A stretch of DNA of 64,000 bases from NCBI GenBank assembly GCA_016718035.1, contig JADKEK010000001.1, forward strand, positions 124,001 to 188,000, read 5' to 3'. Origin of the DNA: Bacteroidota bacterium. GTDB taxonomy: Bacteria > Bacteroidota > Bacteroidia > Chitinophagales > BACL12. How positions within the stretch are numbered: the first letter of the stretch is position 1; each line of letters begins with the position of its first letter. Of this stretch, positions 15,114 to 23,407 are shown in pieces. A model generated the notes under the pieces. It was not told the origin of the DNA. It saw nothing but the letters and a program-made list of their open reading frames with translations, and ran no database searches. A program made the position numbers and the translations under genes.

Positions 15114-16232
15114 TCAGGATTTTTTCTCCACTTCCGAATTCTCACCGTTTAATAACATCACTTCAGTTTGGTGATGAATAGATTCCTTATGCATAGCATG
15201 GAATAATTCTTTGATGAATTTTTCGGTTAATTGTTTCCGTTTGCCAGTCTCCAATCTGTTTTCCAAAATTTCGGTCCATCTGCTTGGTTGAACGATAGCT
15301 AAATTGTTTTCGCGTTTGTATTCTGCAATTTCACGCACAATATCCATACGCTCGCTCATCATTTCTAACAGATAGTTATCGAGGTTGTCGATTTTGCCAC
15401 GTAAAATTTCCAACTGATTTTCTGCAACCGGATTGTGTTCGATTGATTCCCTGGTATGTAATTGCAACATCATTTCACCAAAAGCTTCCGGTGTAATTTG
15501 TTGTTTGGCATCGCTTAATGCTTTATCAGGATTGATATGCGATTCAAGGTGTAATCCTTCAAAACCGATATCAAGCGCTGTTTGGGCAACTTCACGCAAA
15601 TACTCGCGTGTTCCGCATATATGGCTTGGGTCACAAACAATAGGTAATTGCGGGTAACGACGTTTCAATTCGATAGGAATGTTCCAACGCGGAATATTGC
15701 GGTATTTCGACTTCTCGTGTGTGCTGAAGCCACGGTGAATAGCAGCTAGCTTTGTAATACCACTTCGGTTTAAACGCTCAAAAGCGCCTATCCAAAGCTC
15801 TAAATCAGGGTTAATAGGGTTTTTCACCAAAACCGGTATATCAACTCCCTGAAGGGCATCACAAATCTCCTGAACAGCAAAAGGGTTTACGGTTGTTCTT
15901 GCGCCAATCCATAAAACATCTATTCCCATACGAAGTGCTTCATAAACATGTTTTACGTTAGCAACTTCGGTAGCAACGGGTTTCCCAATTTCATTACCGG
16001 CATCTTTTAGCCATTTTAAGCCAATGCTGCCAATACCTTCAAAGGAATTAGGTCTTGTTCTTGGTTTCCAAATACCACCACGCAATATGTCGAAGCGGTA
16101 ATTACTCAATTGTTTGGCGGTTTCGCGCACTTGCTCCTCACTTTCAACACTGCAAGGACCTGTCATAATCAGTGGAGTCTGGAAATTCCATCCCCATTCT
16201 GATATAGGTGTAATTTTTAAATCTTTACTCAT
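15114..16232 (-). CDS. Bifunctional DAHP synthase/chorismate mutase
   Basis: A 372-residue fusion. Residues 1 to about 265 are a KDO8P synthase-like (type I-beta) DAHP synthase: TGPCSVESEEQV, RGGIWKPRTRPNSFEGIG, VLWIGARTTVNPFAVQEI, VLVKNPINPD and CDPSHICG are its active-site motifs. It joins phosphoenolpyruvate and erythrose 4-phosphate at the start of aromatic amino acid synthesis. Residues about 280-360 are an AroQ chorismate mutase helix bundle (LRGKIDNLDNYLLEMMSERMDIV). The ATG at 16232 gives MSKDLKITPISEWGW; the frame extends 21 codons further but without family similarity. It lies 70 bases downstream of pheA in one operon, so the locus supplies prephenate and phenylpyruvate. Confidence 0.95.
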   Translation of the reverse strand: MSKDLKITPISEWGWNFQTPLIMTGPCSVESEEQVRETAKQLSNYRFDILRGGIWKPRTRPNSFEGIGSIGLKWLKDAGNEIGKPVATEVANVKHVYEALRMGIDVLWIGARTTVNPFAVQEICDALQGVDIPVLVKNPINPDLELWIGAFERLNRSGITKLAAIHRGFSTHEKSKYRNIPRWNIPIELKRRYPQLPIVCDPSHICGTREYLREVAQTALDIGFEGLHLESHINPDKALSDAKQQITPEAFGEMMLQLHTRESIEHNPVAENQLEILRGKIDNLDNYLLEMMSERMDIVREIAEYKRENNLAIVQPSRWTEILENRLETGKRKQLTEKFIKELFHAMHKESIHHQTEVMLLNGENSEVEKKS

Positions 16233-16302
16233 CTTAGTTCGAATTTTGTGTTTTATGTTGATAGTATGTGCACAAAGTAAGTAATTTTTTAACAAACATC
16301 AA

Positions 16303-17109
16303 TCAGATAACCATGGTGGTGCCAACCGGATAAACGCCTAAAACACTTACTGTTAGGCCATTTTGCTCGAAATTGGACAGCATATTAATTATTTGTTGCG
16401 ATGTCAAAAAAACAGTCTCGATATACACATTCCCGTTTTCCAAATGCCTGAGAAGGGAGATATTTGGATGAACATTCAACCCCTCGGGTAAACCTGTTTT
16501 ACCCGGTTGCAGGAGAAAAGACGCTTTCCCGTCCAAAAAGGTTGTATTGTCAATTGCTTTATTATTCGATAAAATCAAAAAACGGGTGAAATTTTCTGCA
16601 TGATTGTCAATATTTTCAGCAATTACTTGCAAATGATAATAGGCAATAGCTGATTTGTTGCCGATTGCTGCGATGTTTTGTTTAACAGATGTTGCAACAA
16701 GTTTTACAGCACTGGCCGTTGAAGGGGTGTTTACAAACTCGATATCAGGGTATTGTTCAAAAAACCGCTTGGACTCTTTTATTGCCATTTGGTGGCTGTA
16801 TACTGTTTTGAGGTCGCCAATTTGAATAGGCGATTTAGCAGCAAGGTGGAGTTCTACAGGCGCTGTAATTTCCCCGATAATGGTTAGCCCTGAAAGGGAT
16901 ATGCGCTGAAAATTACCGGGAACATCACCTGCCAGGGAATTTTCAACCGCTACTACAGCAAAGTTCCCAGCTTGTGATTGGGTATTAGAGATGATATCAT
17001 CAAAAGTGGAAGCTGCAATAAAGTGATTGTCCCCACCAAAAAAATCGACCCCTGCTAAGTGATGGAATGAAAATAAATCGCCTAAAAAATAAATGGTTTT
17101 ACTGCTCAA
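16303..17109 (-). CDS. pheA: Prephenate dehydratase
   Basis: A 268-residue enzyme converting prephenate to phenylpyruvate for phenylalanine. The periplasmic-binding-like catalytic fold is seen in NFAVVAVENSLAGDVPGN, VYSHQMAIKESKRFFEQ, TPSTASAVKLVA, AAIGNKSAIAYYHL and the signature NHAENFTRFLILSN, which holds the catalytic Thr. The C-terminal 75 residues are shorter and more divergent than a usual ACT domain (HPNISLLRHLENGNVYIETVF), so feedback control by phenylalanine is possible but uncertain. The N-terminal motif is unusual (YFLGDLFSFHHLAG). No ATG exists in frame; the start is TTG at 17109. It sits between the SLC13 transporter (12-base gap) and the DAHP synthase. Confidence 0.88.
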   Translation of the reverse strand: MSSKTIYFLGDLFSFHHLAGVDFFGGDNHFIAASTFDDIISNTQSQAGNFAVVAVENSLAGDVPGNFQRISLSGLTIIGEITAPVELHLAAKSPIQIGDLKTVYSHQMAIKESKRFFEQYPDIEFVNTPSTASAVKLVATSVKQNIAAIGNKSAIAYYHLQVIAENIDNHAENFTRFLILSNNKAIDNTTFLDGKASFLLQPGKTGLPEGLNVHPNISLLRHLENGNVYIETVFLTSQQIINMLSNFEQNGLTVSVLGVYPVGTTMVI

Positions 17110-17121
17110 AATGTGGATGCA

Positions 17122-18321
17122 TTAAAAATAAAAGTAATACAGGCACAAAGAAACAACAATACCACTAATGAGCGACAATAATCCGCCAACTTTAATAAAA
17201 TCGACGAATTTATAATTACCGGGGCCGTAAATCATAATATTGGTCTGATAACCCAAAGGTGTCAGATAACAGGTTGAAGCGGCAAACATAACGGCAAATA
17301 AAAGTGGTTTCGGGTCTATGCCCATTTGCACACCCAGTGAAATGGCAATTGGACTCAACAAAGCAGCGGTAGCCTGATTGGACATTAAACTTGTGATAAC
17401 GGAAGTAACGGCAAACAATACAAAAAGAGTAATAAAAGGACCATAACCGGAAATATATGTCTCCATATAACCTGCCAACATTTCCGCAGCACCTGTTTTT
17501 TCAAGTGCTGTTCCTAATGGAAGAAGTGCCGCCAAAACAAATATTATTCGCCAGTCCACTTCTCGATAAGCCTCACGAATCGTAATACATTTAAATAAAA
17601 ACATTAAAATGGTACCAATTATTGCACCTTGAATAATGGGTAAAATTTCAAATGCAGAGGTAAGAATTACCATTAATAAAATACCACTGGTAATCCATAC
17701 TTTTTTCTTGTCGATGACTTCTTTTTCTATTTCCTGTGTAAAAACAAAATCGCCACCACGTTTTAATTGATCAAATGAATCCTTTTTAATTTCCAGCAAC
17801 AAATCATCACCAAAACGCAATTCAATTTCATCTAAACGCCCTTCAATAATTTCACCTTGTCGCCGCACAGCCAAAGGTATGGCTTCATATAATTCGCGGA
17901 AATCTATTTCTTTAAATGTGCTTCTTGCGAGCGACGAATTAGGTCCAATAACCACTTCAATTAAAGCAGTTTCATTTGATTTTAAATCAATATCATCTAC
18001 ATCAAAAGTTTGTTTGAACGTTACACCCTGCATTTGTTTGAGTAGCATAATGTCAGATGCACTACCACGAACCATTACACTATCATTTTCTTCCAGAAGT
18101 TCATAATCGTCGGGCAACCACAATGTACCTTTTGCATCACTAATTTCAACTACTTCCAATGATAATTCCGTAACCAGAGGCGTATCAAATATACGTTTAC
18201 CTAAAAATGGCGAACCCGGTTGAATAATTATTTCTGTCAAAAAATCTTTTAAATCGTAATCTTCAGTCAGCGACTCAGCCGACCTTCTCGCCGGAATTAA
18301 TTTAATGCCGATAAAATACAT
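17122..18321 (-). CDS. SLC13-family permease, C-terminal part (frame-broken gene)
   Basis: This 399-codon frame starts inside the transporter. Its first residues (YFIGIKLIPARRSAES) are the usual end of the fourth or fifth membrane segment. Two RCK/TrkA C-type domains follow (about residues 25-110 and 115-200), then about six membrane helices with the conserved NQATAALLSPIAISLG and TCYLTPLGYQTNIMIYGPGNY motifs. SLC13 permeases move dicarboxylates or sulfate with sodium; the substrate here is not visible. The N-terminal part is in another frame (18297-18911). An extra T in the run at about 18324-18328 would join them into one protein of about 600 residues. Confidence 0.85.
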   Translation of the reverse strand: MYFIGIKLIPARRSAESLTEDYDLKDFLTEIIIQPGSPFLGKRIFDTPLVTELSLEVVEISDAKGTLWLPDDYELLEENDSVMVRGSASDIMLLKQMQGVTFKQTFDVDDIDLKSNETALIEVVIGPNSSLARSTFKEIDFRELYEAIPLAVRRQGEIIEGRLDEIELRFGDDLLLEIKKDSFDQLKRGGDFVFTQEIEKEVIDKKKVWITSGILLMVILTSAFEILPIIQGAIIGTILMFLFKCITIREAYREVDWRIIFVLAALLPLGTALEKTGAAEMLAGYMETYISGYGPFITLFVLFAVTSVITSLMSNQATAALLSPIAISLGVQMGIDPKPLLFAVMFAASTCYLTPLGYQTNIMIYGPGNYKFVDFIKVGGLLSLISGIVVSLCLYYFYF

Positions 18322-18911
18322 GTAAGGAAAAATGTAATAAATAAAATTAAGCCTGTTGGTGTTACTTCAAACATGCCAAAGGGTTCATATCCATGTTCCA
18401 CAACTACGCCATTTACAACCAAATTTGTAGATGTACCAATTAGTGTCAAAGTTCCACCCATAATAGCCGCAAATGATAAAGGCATGAGTAATTTACTCGG
18501 GCTCTGATTAGTGAATTTGGCTATTTTGAATACAATAGGCATGAAAATTATTACTACCGCGGTATTATTCAAAAATGCAGAAATGAGTCCACATACCAAA
18601 ATCACGGCTACAAACGCCATTTTTTGATTTTTACCGATATATTTAATCATTGCTTTACCGACCAGATTTACTGCTCCTGTTTTTTCTAATCCTGCACTCA
18701 GCAGAAATAAAAATAAAATAGTTACAGTGGCATCATTACTAAATCCCGCAATTCCTTCTTTAGTGGTAAGCACACCTGTGAGCATTAAAAGTGCCATTGC
18801 AATTAACGATGTGATATCAATAGCGATTTTCTCCCAGATAAACATAAATAATGTAAATCCTACTATGAGCAATACAATCGTAACATCATCTAGTGGCCAC
18901 ATAACATGCAT
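18297..18911 (-). CDS. SLC13-family permease, N-terminal part (frame-broken gene)
   Basis: A 204-codon frame with five or six membrane helices and SLC13 motifs GLISAFLNNTAVVIIFMPIV and AAIMGGTLTLIGTSTNLVVNG (the sodium/substrate hairpin). It ends in TCILSALN just after MFEVTPTGLILFITFFL, where family members continue without a break. Frame overlap with the downstream part spans 18297-18369, where both frames are open. One missing base explains the break. It begins the SLC13-pheA-DAHP synthase operon. Confidence 0.85.
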   Translation of the reverse strand: MHVMWPLDDVTIVLLIVGFTLFMFIWEKIAIDITSLIAMALLMLTGVLTTKEGIAGFSNDATVTILFLFLLSAGLEKTGAVNLVGKAMIKYIGKNQKMAFVAVILVCGLISAFLNNTAVVIIFMPIVFKIAKFTNQSPSKLLMPLSFAAIMGGTLTLIGTSTNLVVNGVVVEHGYEPFGMFEVTPTGLILFITFFLTCILSALN

Positions 18912-19062
18912 TTAAGGTGAAAAAAATGTATTAGGTTGGTAAATATAGAATTTTTTTTTGATGAGTGCAAAAGCCAATACAGGCAAGTGTTTTGGGGCTT
19001 TGTTTTGTTGTGTTATACCACCGTAATATCAGTTTTTAAAATGTAATTTACTGCTTTATGGG

Positions 19063-19070
19063 TATTTTTG
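19063..19070 (+). promoter_or_regulatory. Possible -7 box of the Rieske oxygenase gene
   Basis: TATTTTTG fits TAnnTTTG and lies 16 bases before the ATG at 19087. No convincing -33 box is seen. Confidence 0.3.
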
Positions 19071-19086
19071 TATATAATTTATTGGT

Positions 19087-20166
19087 ATGATTGATAAATC
19101 GATAACAATTGCAGCTACACCAACCGGTGATTTTTATTTGAGCCAAAAAACGTATGAGGCTGCGAAGGAAAAGATATTTACTACAACATGGCAATATATA
19201 GGAACAGCGGCGCATTTTCAGGATAAAGGTTATTTATATCCAATAGACTTTATGCCGGAATGTTTAAATGAACCTTTAGTTTTAAGTGTGCAGGAAGAGG
19301 GTATAACATTAATGTCGAATGTATGCACACACAGAGGGTATATTTTAATTACCGAAAAATCTAAATCACAGATAATTCGTTGCAAATATCACGGAAGGTG
19401 TTTTCATCCCGATGGTAAATTTTTAAGTATGCCTGAATTTGAAGCTGCAGAAAATTTCCCGACTCAAATGGATAATTTGAAAAACATTCATGTTGAAAAT
19501 TGGAATGGATTACTTTTTGGAGCCTTATTTCCAAAAATGACTATACATGAATTATTAAAAGGGATTACAGATCGAATTAGCTGGTTTCCTTTTGACAAAT
19601 TAGTATTTCGTGAAGATTTATCACAGGATTATACTATCAAGGCTAATTGGGCACTCTATTGCGATAACTACCTGGAGGGATTTCATATTCCATTTGTGCA
19701 TAAATCGCTGAATAAAGTAATTGATTATAACAATTATGAAACACATTTATTTGAATATGGCAACTTGCAATTAGGTATTGCAAAAGATGGGGAATTGGTT
19801 TTTGATTTGCCTGCCGATTCACCTGATTACGGTAAAAAGGTTGGTGCTTATTATTATTGGATTTTCCCTAATATGATGTTTAATTTTTATCCATGGGGAT
19901 TATCACTAAATATTGTGCAGCCTCAGGGTAAAGATGACACAAAAGTGTCTTTCCTGATATTTATTCATGACGAATCGAAATACAACCAGGGTGCTGGTAG
20001 CGACTTGAATCGCGTAGAAATGGAAGATGAAGAAGTAGTTGAAAGTGTGCACAAGGGATTACAGTCAAGGTTATACCATCGGGGTCGTTATTCTCCAAAA
20101 ATGGAAACGGGTGTTCATCAGTTTCATTTATTGCTAAATCAATTTTTGCAAGCCGACTTAGATTAA
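19087..20166 (+). CDS. Rieske non-heme iron oxygenase, alpha-subunit-like
   Basis: A 359-residue protein with a Rieske [2Fe-2S] domain (residues 35-150): Cys80-x-His82 in VCTHRGYIL and Cys99-x2-His102 in IRCKYHGRCF. The catalytic domain has NWALYCDNYLEGFHIPFVH (187-205), where His200 and His205 are the expected ligands of mononuclear iron. This makes it an intact ring-hydroxylating or choline-monooxygenase-like oxygenase. The substrate is unknown. No ferredoxin, reductase or beta subunit gene is next to it, so electrons must come from elsewhere. It is a single gene with upstream and downstream gaps of about 170-190 bases. Confidence 0.92.
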   Translation: MIDKSITIAATPTGDFYLSQKTYEAAKEKIFTTTWQYIGTAAHFQDKGYLYPIDFMPECLNEPLVLSVQEEGITLMSNVCTHRGYILITEKSKSQIIRCKYHGRCFHPDGKFLSMPEFEAAENFPTQMDNLKNIHVENWNGLLFGALFPKMTIHELLKGITDRISWFPFDKLVFREDLSQDYTIKANWALYCDNYLEGFHIPFVHKSLNKVIDYNNYETHLFEYGNLQLGIAKDGELVFDLPADSPDYGKKVGAYYYWIFPNMMFNFYPWGLSLNIVQPQGKDDTKVSFLIFIHDESKYNQGAGSDLNRVEMEDEEVVESVHKGLQSRLYHRGRYSPKMETGVHQFHLLLNQFLQADLD

Positions 20167-20360
20167 TTTAAGTGTAACATAGAATGAATAATGTCAAATG
20201 ACTGGAGAATGGCCGGATATTTGAATTATCAGGTGGTTTGATAGTTGTTTTAATTATTTTCGCTTTTACATTTTTAACTACGGCATATTTTACTCTGCTT
20301 ATTATACGAATTTCCTGTTTGTAGCCGTTTTAAGTATTCACCTTTAACCAATTCCGTATC

Positions 20361-21818
20361 ATGCGAATATTTTTACGCTCATTGATACTTGGATTGCTCT
20401 GCGAAATTGTTTTATATAGTTGTTCTGCCGATAAGCACACCGACCCTGTTGCAACATCAAAAGCAGAACGTATTGTAGTACCCCTACATCCAAAGCCAAC
20501 TTTAAGGGAAGATGTAATTCAAACTGCCGTAACGTCTAATTCGGCAACAATCAAGGCTCCTGAATTTATTGCACAATCGGTATTAGTGAAAATTGGCCCC
20601 AAACCGCAAACCTTTCTTGTACCGGCAAATGCGGCATCAGCAATTGTTTGTGCTGAAGGAAGTATGTTAAAATTTGATCCAGGGTCATTTGTATACGCAG
20701 ACGACGGTCAGCCCGTAGAAGGCGATGTAGCCATTTCGGTTACAGAATACCTTACAGATGCATCTTTTGTATTGGCAGGTTTATCTACAACATCAGATAA
20801 AAATTTATTGGAATCAGGGGGTATGTTATATGTAGCTGCTTCAGCACAAGACAGACCTTGCAATTTATCAACCAATTCATTTTACGAAGTCTCATTGCCG
20901 TCAGTAAATGAGGAAGACGGAATGCAATTATTTTATTCTGATAATAACGGAAAAAACTGGTCACCTGCAAATCGAGGTGCTATGAAAGATTTTCGGACTT
21001 TTAACACCTACCAACCTGAATACATTAATCCAACAAATAACCCAAGGCCGAAAAAATTTACTTATGAAGCAGAATATCCCGGAGGGTTAAAAAAAATGTA
21101 TGAGTATTTACATGAGAAAGTGAAAATAAAGGAGGAGTTTAAAGATGTAACCTTAAAAGCTACTTGTTATGTAAATATAACGATTAATGACAAAGGAAAA
21201 ATTGTCAAAGTATATACACCCAAACAAATTTCAACTTATGCCGATAAAGATATTGTAGCGGCATTTAAAACGATGCAGAATTGGGAGGTAGATATTGCAC
21301 CCGGCATGACAAAAAAATTATTGCTGCCCGTTAAAATGAATTTGGTACGTGATCCTTCGCAAATGACAATTAAAGAAAAAACGCTTTCTAAACCCGAGAG
21401 CAAGCGGTATGATGCCAAATTTGAATCTGATAGATATATCATGACTGTGGGTCAGTTCGGATGGATTAATTGCGATAAATTTGTGAATTTCGAACAACCT
21501 AGAACCACAGTTTATATTCCAAGTGATAGTTTAAGTGATGTTTCAATGACCATTGTTTTCCATTCCGTACGAAGTGTAATAGGAGGGATGCGTTATACTT
21601 CAGGTTTTTATTTCGATAATATTCCGGCTGCAGAAAAAATTACTGTGGTTGCTGTTCGTATGAATGAACTCGGTGAAACGGAACTGGCCATGAAAGAAAC
21701 AGTGGTAGACGATGACCCAATCACCGATTTGGTGTTTAATAAAGTAACCAAAGATGAAATGATAAAGCAGTTTGAACAACTGGCAAAAATAAGAGCGCCT
21801 GAATTTGCGGAATTATAA
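20361..21818 (+). CDS. Lipoprotein with a TonB C-terminal-like domain
   Basis: A 485-residue lipoprotein: hydrophobic start and lipobox LYSC with Cys21. Residues 75-190 contain a beta-rich module seen in several Bacteroidota lipoproteins (GQPVEGDVAISVTEY, then LLESGGMLYVAA). Residues 238-330 match the TonB C-terminal fold: YPGGLKKMYEYLHEKV, then YVNITINDKGKIVKVYTP and ADKDIVAAFKTMQNWEV. The last 150 residues are not recognised. A TonB-like domain on a lipoprotein, without the N-terminal membrane helix and proline-rich arm, cannot be a standard energy transducer; a structural or binding role is inferred. A terminator follows directly. Confidence 0.78.
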   Translation: MRIFLRSLILGLLCEIVLYSCSADKHTDPVATSKAERIVVPLHPKPTLREDVIQTAVTSNSATIKAPEFIAQSVLVKIGPKPQTFLVPANAASAIVCAEGSMLKFDPGSFVYADDGQPVEGDVAISVTEYLTDASFVLAGLSTTSDKNLLESGGMLYVAASAQDRPCNLSTNSFYEVSLPSVNEEDGMQLFYSDNNGKNWSPANRGAMKDFRTFNTYQPEYINPTNNPRPKKFTYEAEYPGGLKKMYEYLHEKVKIKEEFKDVTLKATCYVNITINDKGKIVKVYTPKQISTYADKDIVAAFKTMQNWEVDIAPGMTKKLLLPVKMNLVRDPSQMTIKEKTLSKPESKRYDAKFESDRYIMTVGQFGWINCDKFVNFEQPRTTVYIPSDSLSDVSMTIVFHSVRSVIGGMRYTSGFYFDNIPAAEKITVVAVRMNELGETELAMKETVVDDDPITDLVFNKVTKDEMIKQFEQLAKIRAPEFAEL

Positions 21819-21825
21819 AAAAAAT

Positions 21826-21855
21826 AAAACCCTCGCATGACCGGCGAGGGTTTTT
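21826..21855 (+). terminator. Rho-independent terminator
   Basis: CCCTCGC (21830-21836) pairs with GCGAGGG (21844-21850), with A before and five T after. It ends the TonB-domain lipoprotein gene. Confidence 0.85.
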
Positions 21856-21856
21856 C

Positions 21857-22281
21857 CATCAACGAAATTAGCGCTACAGTAATTTCGTTAAATATTTTTA
21901 CGAAGAAAGCGGAATTAATCTTTTCGAATCAATTCCGCTTTCGCAATTGTTGCAACCGTAGTTGTAACATCTGCACCAAACTTTCGAATCCGGGTGTTGT
22001 TTTGCAACTTCACCTACAGGTGTTAACCTCGCGATTAAACCTTTCAGAATTACTTCTGCCCCACATTGCTGTCAGGCTCGGATATTTTCGTCAGGTATAC
22101 CAAAACTATATCATCTGTTTTTAAAAAACAATAGGGAAAGCCTCAATTTTAAGCACATTTATTTCACAGGGTTTATGCACATTTGGTGGATAAATGCAAA
22201 AGTGGAAACTATTGATAAATAAGGGTTTGCAAAAGCATTAGCCGGATAAAGCACATTACATCCACATTTATTGTTAAAGTG
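21857..22281. other. Hairpin-rich intergenic region without a gene
   Basis: Beyond the terminator there are further palindromes in a row: AACGAAATTA/TAATTTCGTT (21861-21889), GAAAGCGGAATT/AATTCCGCTTTC (21905-21942), TTGCAAC/GTTGTAA (about 21949-21967) and CACCT/AGGTG (about 22011-22022). The rest, to 22281, is A/T-rich with no feature seen. A 95-codon plus-strand frame crossing it has no protein-like features. Confidence 0.5.
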
Positions 22282-23385
22282 TTAACTAATTACCTTGAAT
22301 TTCCATCGCACAACTTCGTTACCATTTACAATTATGGCCAGTTGGTGTTCACCCGCGTAATGTTTACGTGTAGTTAAATCCTTAAAATGTTGTTTTTTAG
22401 TAAGGGTGAATAATTTGTTTGGATGCGTTTTACCTTCGGTCAAGCGAAATACTTTTTTGCTAACTTTCCCTGTAGATTTTACATAATAAATGGCATAATC
22501 CATTCGGACATCTACTGCTTGTTTTTCAGCATGTAAATATTCAAATTGGAATTGATAGGTGCCACCAATTTTTACTTGTTTATCTGAGCGAATATTTTGA
22601 ATGGTAAAACTTTTTATCGGATGATTGCCAAAAATCCGCATTGCTTCATCATTGCCCTGTTTGAGTAATGTTCTGGAACCATGTTTAATAATCCAATCGG
22701 TATTTTTGGATTTTCCCTGCCATTTATTAATTAGGCGTAATACTGTTTCAGGATGATCCTTGGCAATATCATTTAAATTATTCGCTACACTTCTCCGAAC
22801 TGTTTCGCTGGCATCATTTTTTAAATTTTCTAAAATCGGTAAAACAGGAGAGGGGTCCTTTTTAAAGGCAGGAAGTCCAATAGCCCATGGTAATCTTGGC
22901 CTTGCACCTTCGGAACTCAATCTGCGCACATATTCACTTTGGTGTTTACTCCATGCTACCATCTTTTGCATCATGGGTTTTGGGTATTTGATAATAAACG
23001 GACGCACAGCAAATTCTGCACTGGTTACCTGGGTGATTTTTTCAAATAAGGCTACTGATGTATGGAAGTGATTGATACCAAATTGTTCCACAAAATCAGG
23101 CAAAAACATATACAAAAAATGCATACCATGACCATGATGTTGTTGAATACCTGACGTAATTTTAAAAAGCACTTTCGACGCGTGTTCAAAATCTTCAGGT
23201 AAAACACGGTTCAACATATTGGTGATATGTCGCATACGCTGTTTCAATTCCAGGTTTTTCCAATTTTTATCAAATATAGAAGCGGCAAAAACCACTTCAT
23301 CAAAGTTTTTTATATGAGGTTTGATAATACCTGATATTTCAGCAACAAATGCTTTAGAATATAAATCTTTTAATGCAGTAGACAT
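22282..23385 (-). CDS. AlkC-like DNA alkylation repair protein
   Basis: A 367-residue protein made of HEAT-like helical repeats (residues 1-250) with the family pieces ALKDLYSKAFVAEIS, SSEGARPRLPWAIGLPAFKKDP and TVRRSVANNLNDIAKDHPE. These are characteristic of AlkC glycosylases, which remove 3-methyladenine and related lesions from DNA. Residues 255-367 form a C-terminal Ig-like beta domain (KIGGTYQFQFEYLHAEKQAVDVRMDYA), as in the AlkC variants with an added domain. It lies 22 bases downstream of mutS2 on the same strand, suggesting one DNA-maintenance operon. Confidence 0.85.
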   Translation of the reverse strand: MSTALKDLYSKAFVAEISGIIKPHIKNFDEVVFAASIFDKNWKNLELKQRMRHITNMLNRVLPEDFEHASKVLFKITSGIQQHHGHGMHFLYMFLPDFVEQFGINHFHTSVALFEKITQVTSAEFAVRPFIIKYPKPMMQKMVAWSKHQSEYVRRLSSEGARPRLPWAIGLPAFKKDPSPVLPILENLKNDASETVRRSVANNLNDIAKDHPETVLRLINKWQGKSKNTDWIIKHGSRTLLKQGNDEAMRIFGNHPIKSFTIQNIRSDKQVKIGGTYQFQFEYLHAEKQAVDVRMDYAIYYVKSTGKVSKKVFRLTEGKTHPNKLFTLTKKQHFKDLTTRKHYAGEHQLAIIVNGNEVVRWKFKVIS

Positions 23386-23407
23386 GAAAATAAAATTAAA
23401 GTGAAAT

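Noticed and set aside
18290..18370. Programmed -1 ribosomal frameshift in the SLC13 gene
   Set aside because: No canonical X-XXY-YYZ slippery site or following pseudoknot was seen, and two other genes show similar single-base losses, which favours sequencing error.
21837..22124. 95-codon plus-strand frame after the lipoprotein gene
   Set aside because: It starts inside a terminator and runs through several palindromes; composition does not look like a protein.
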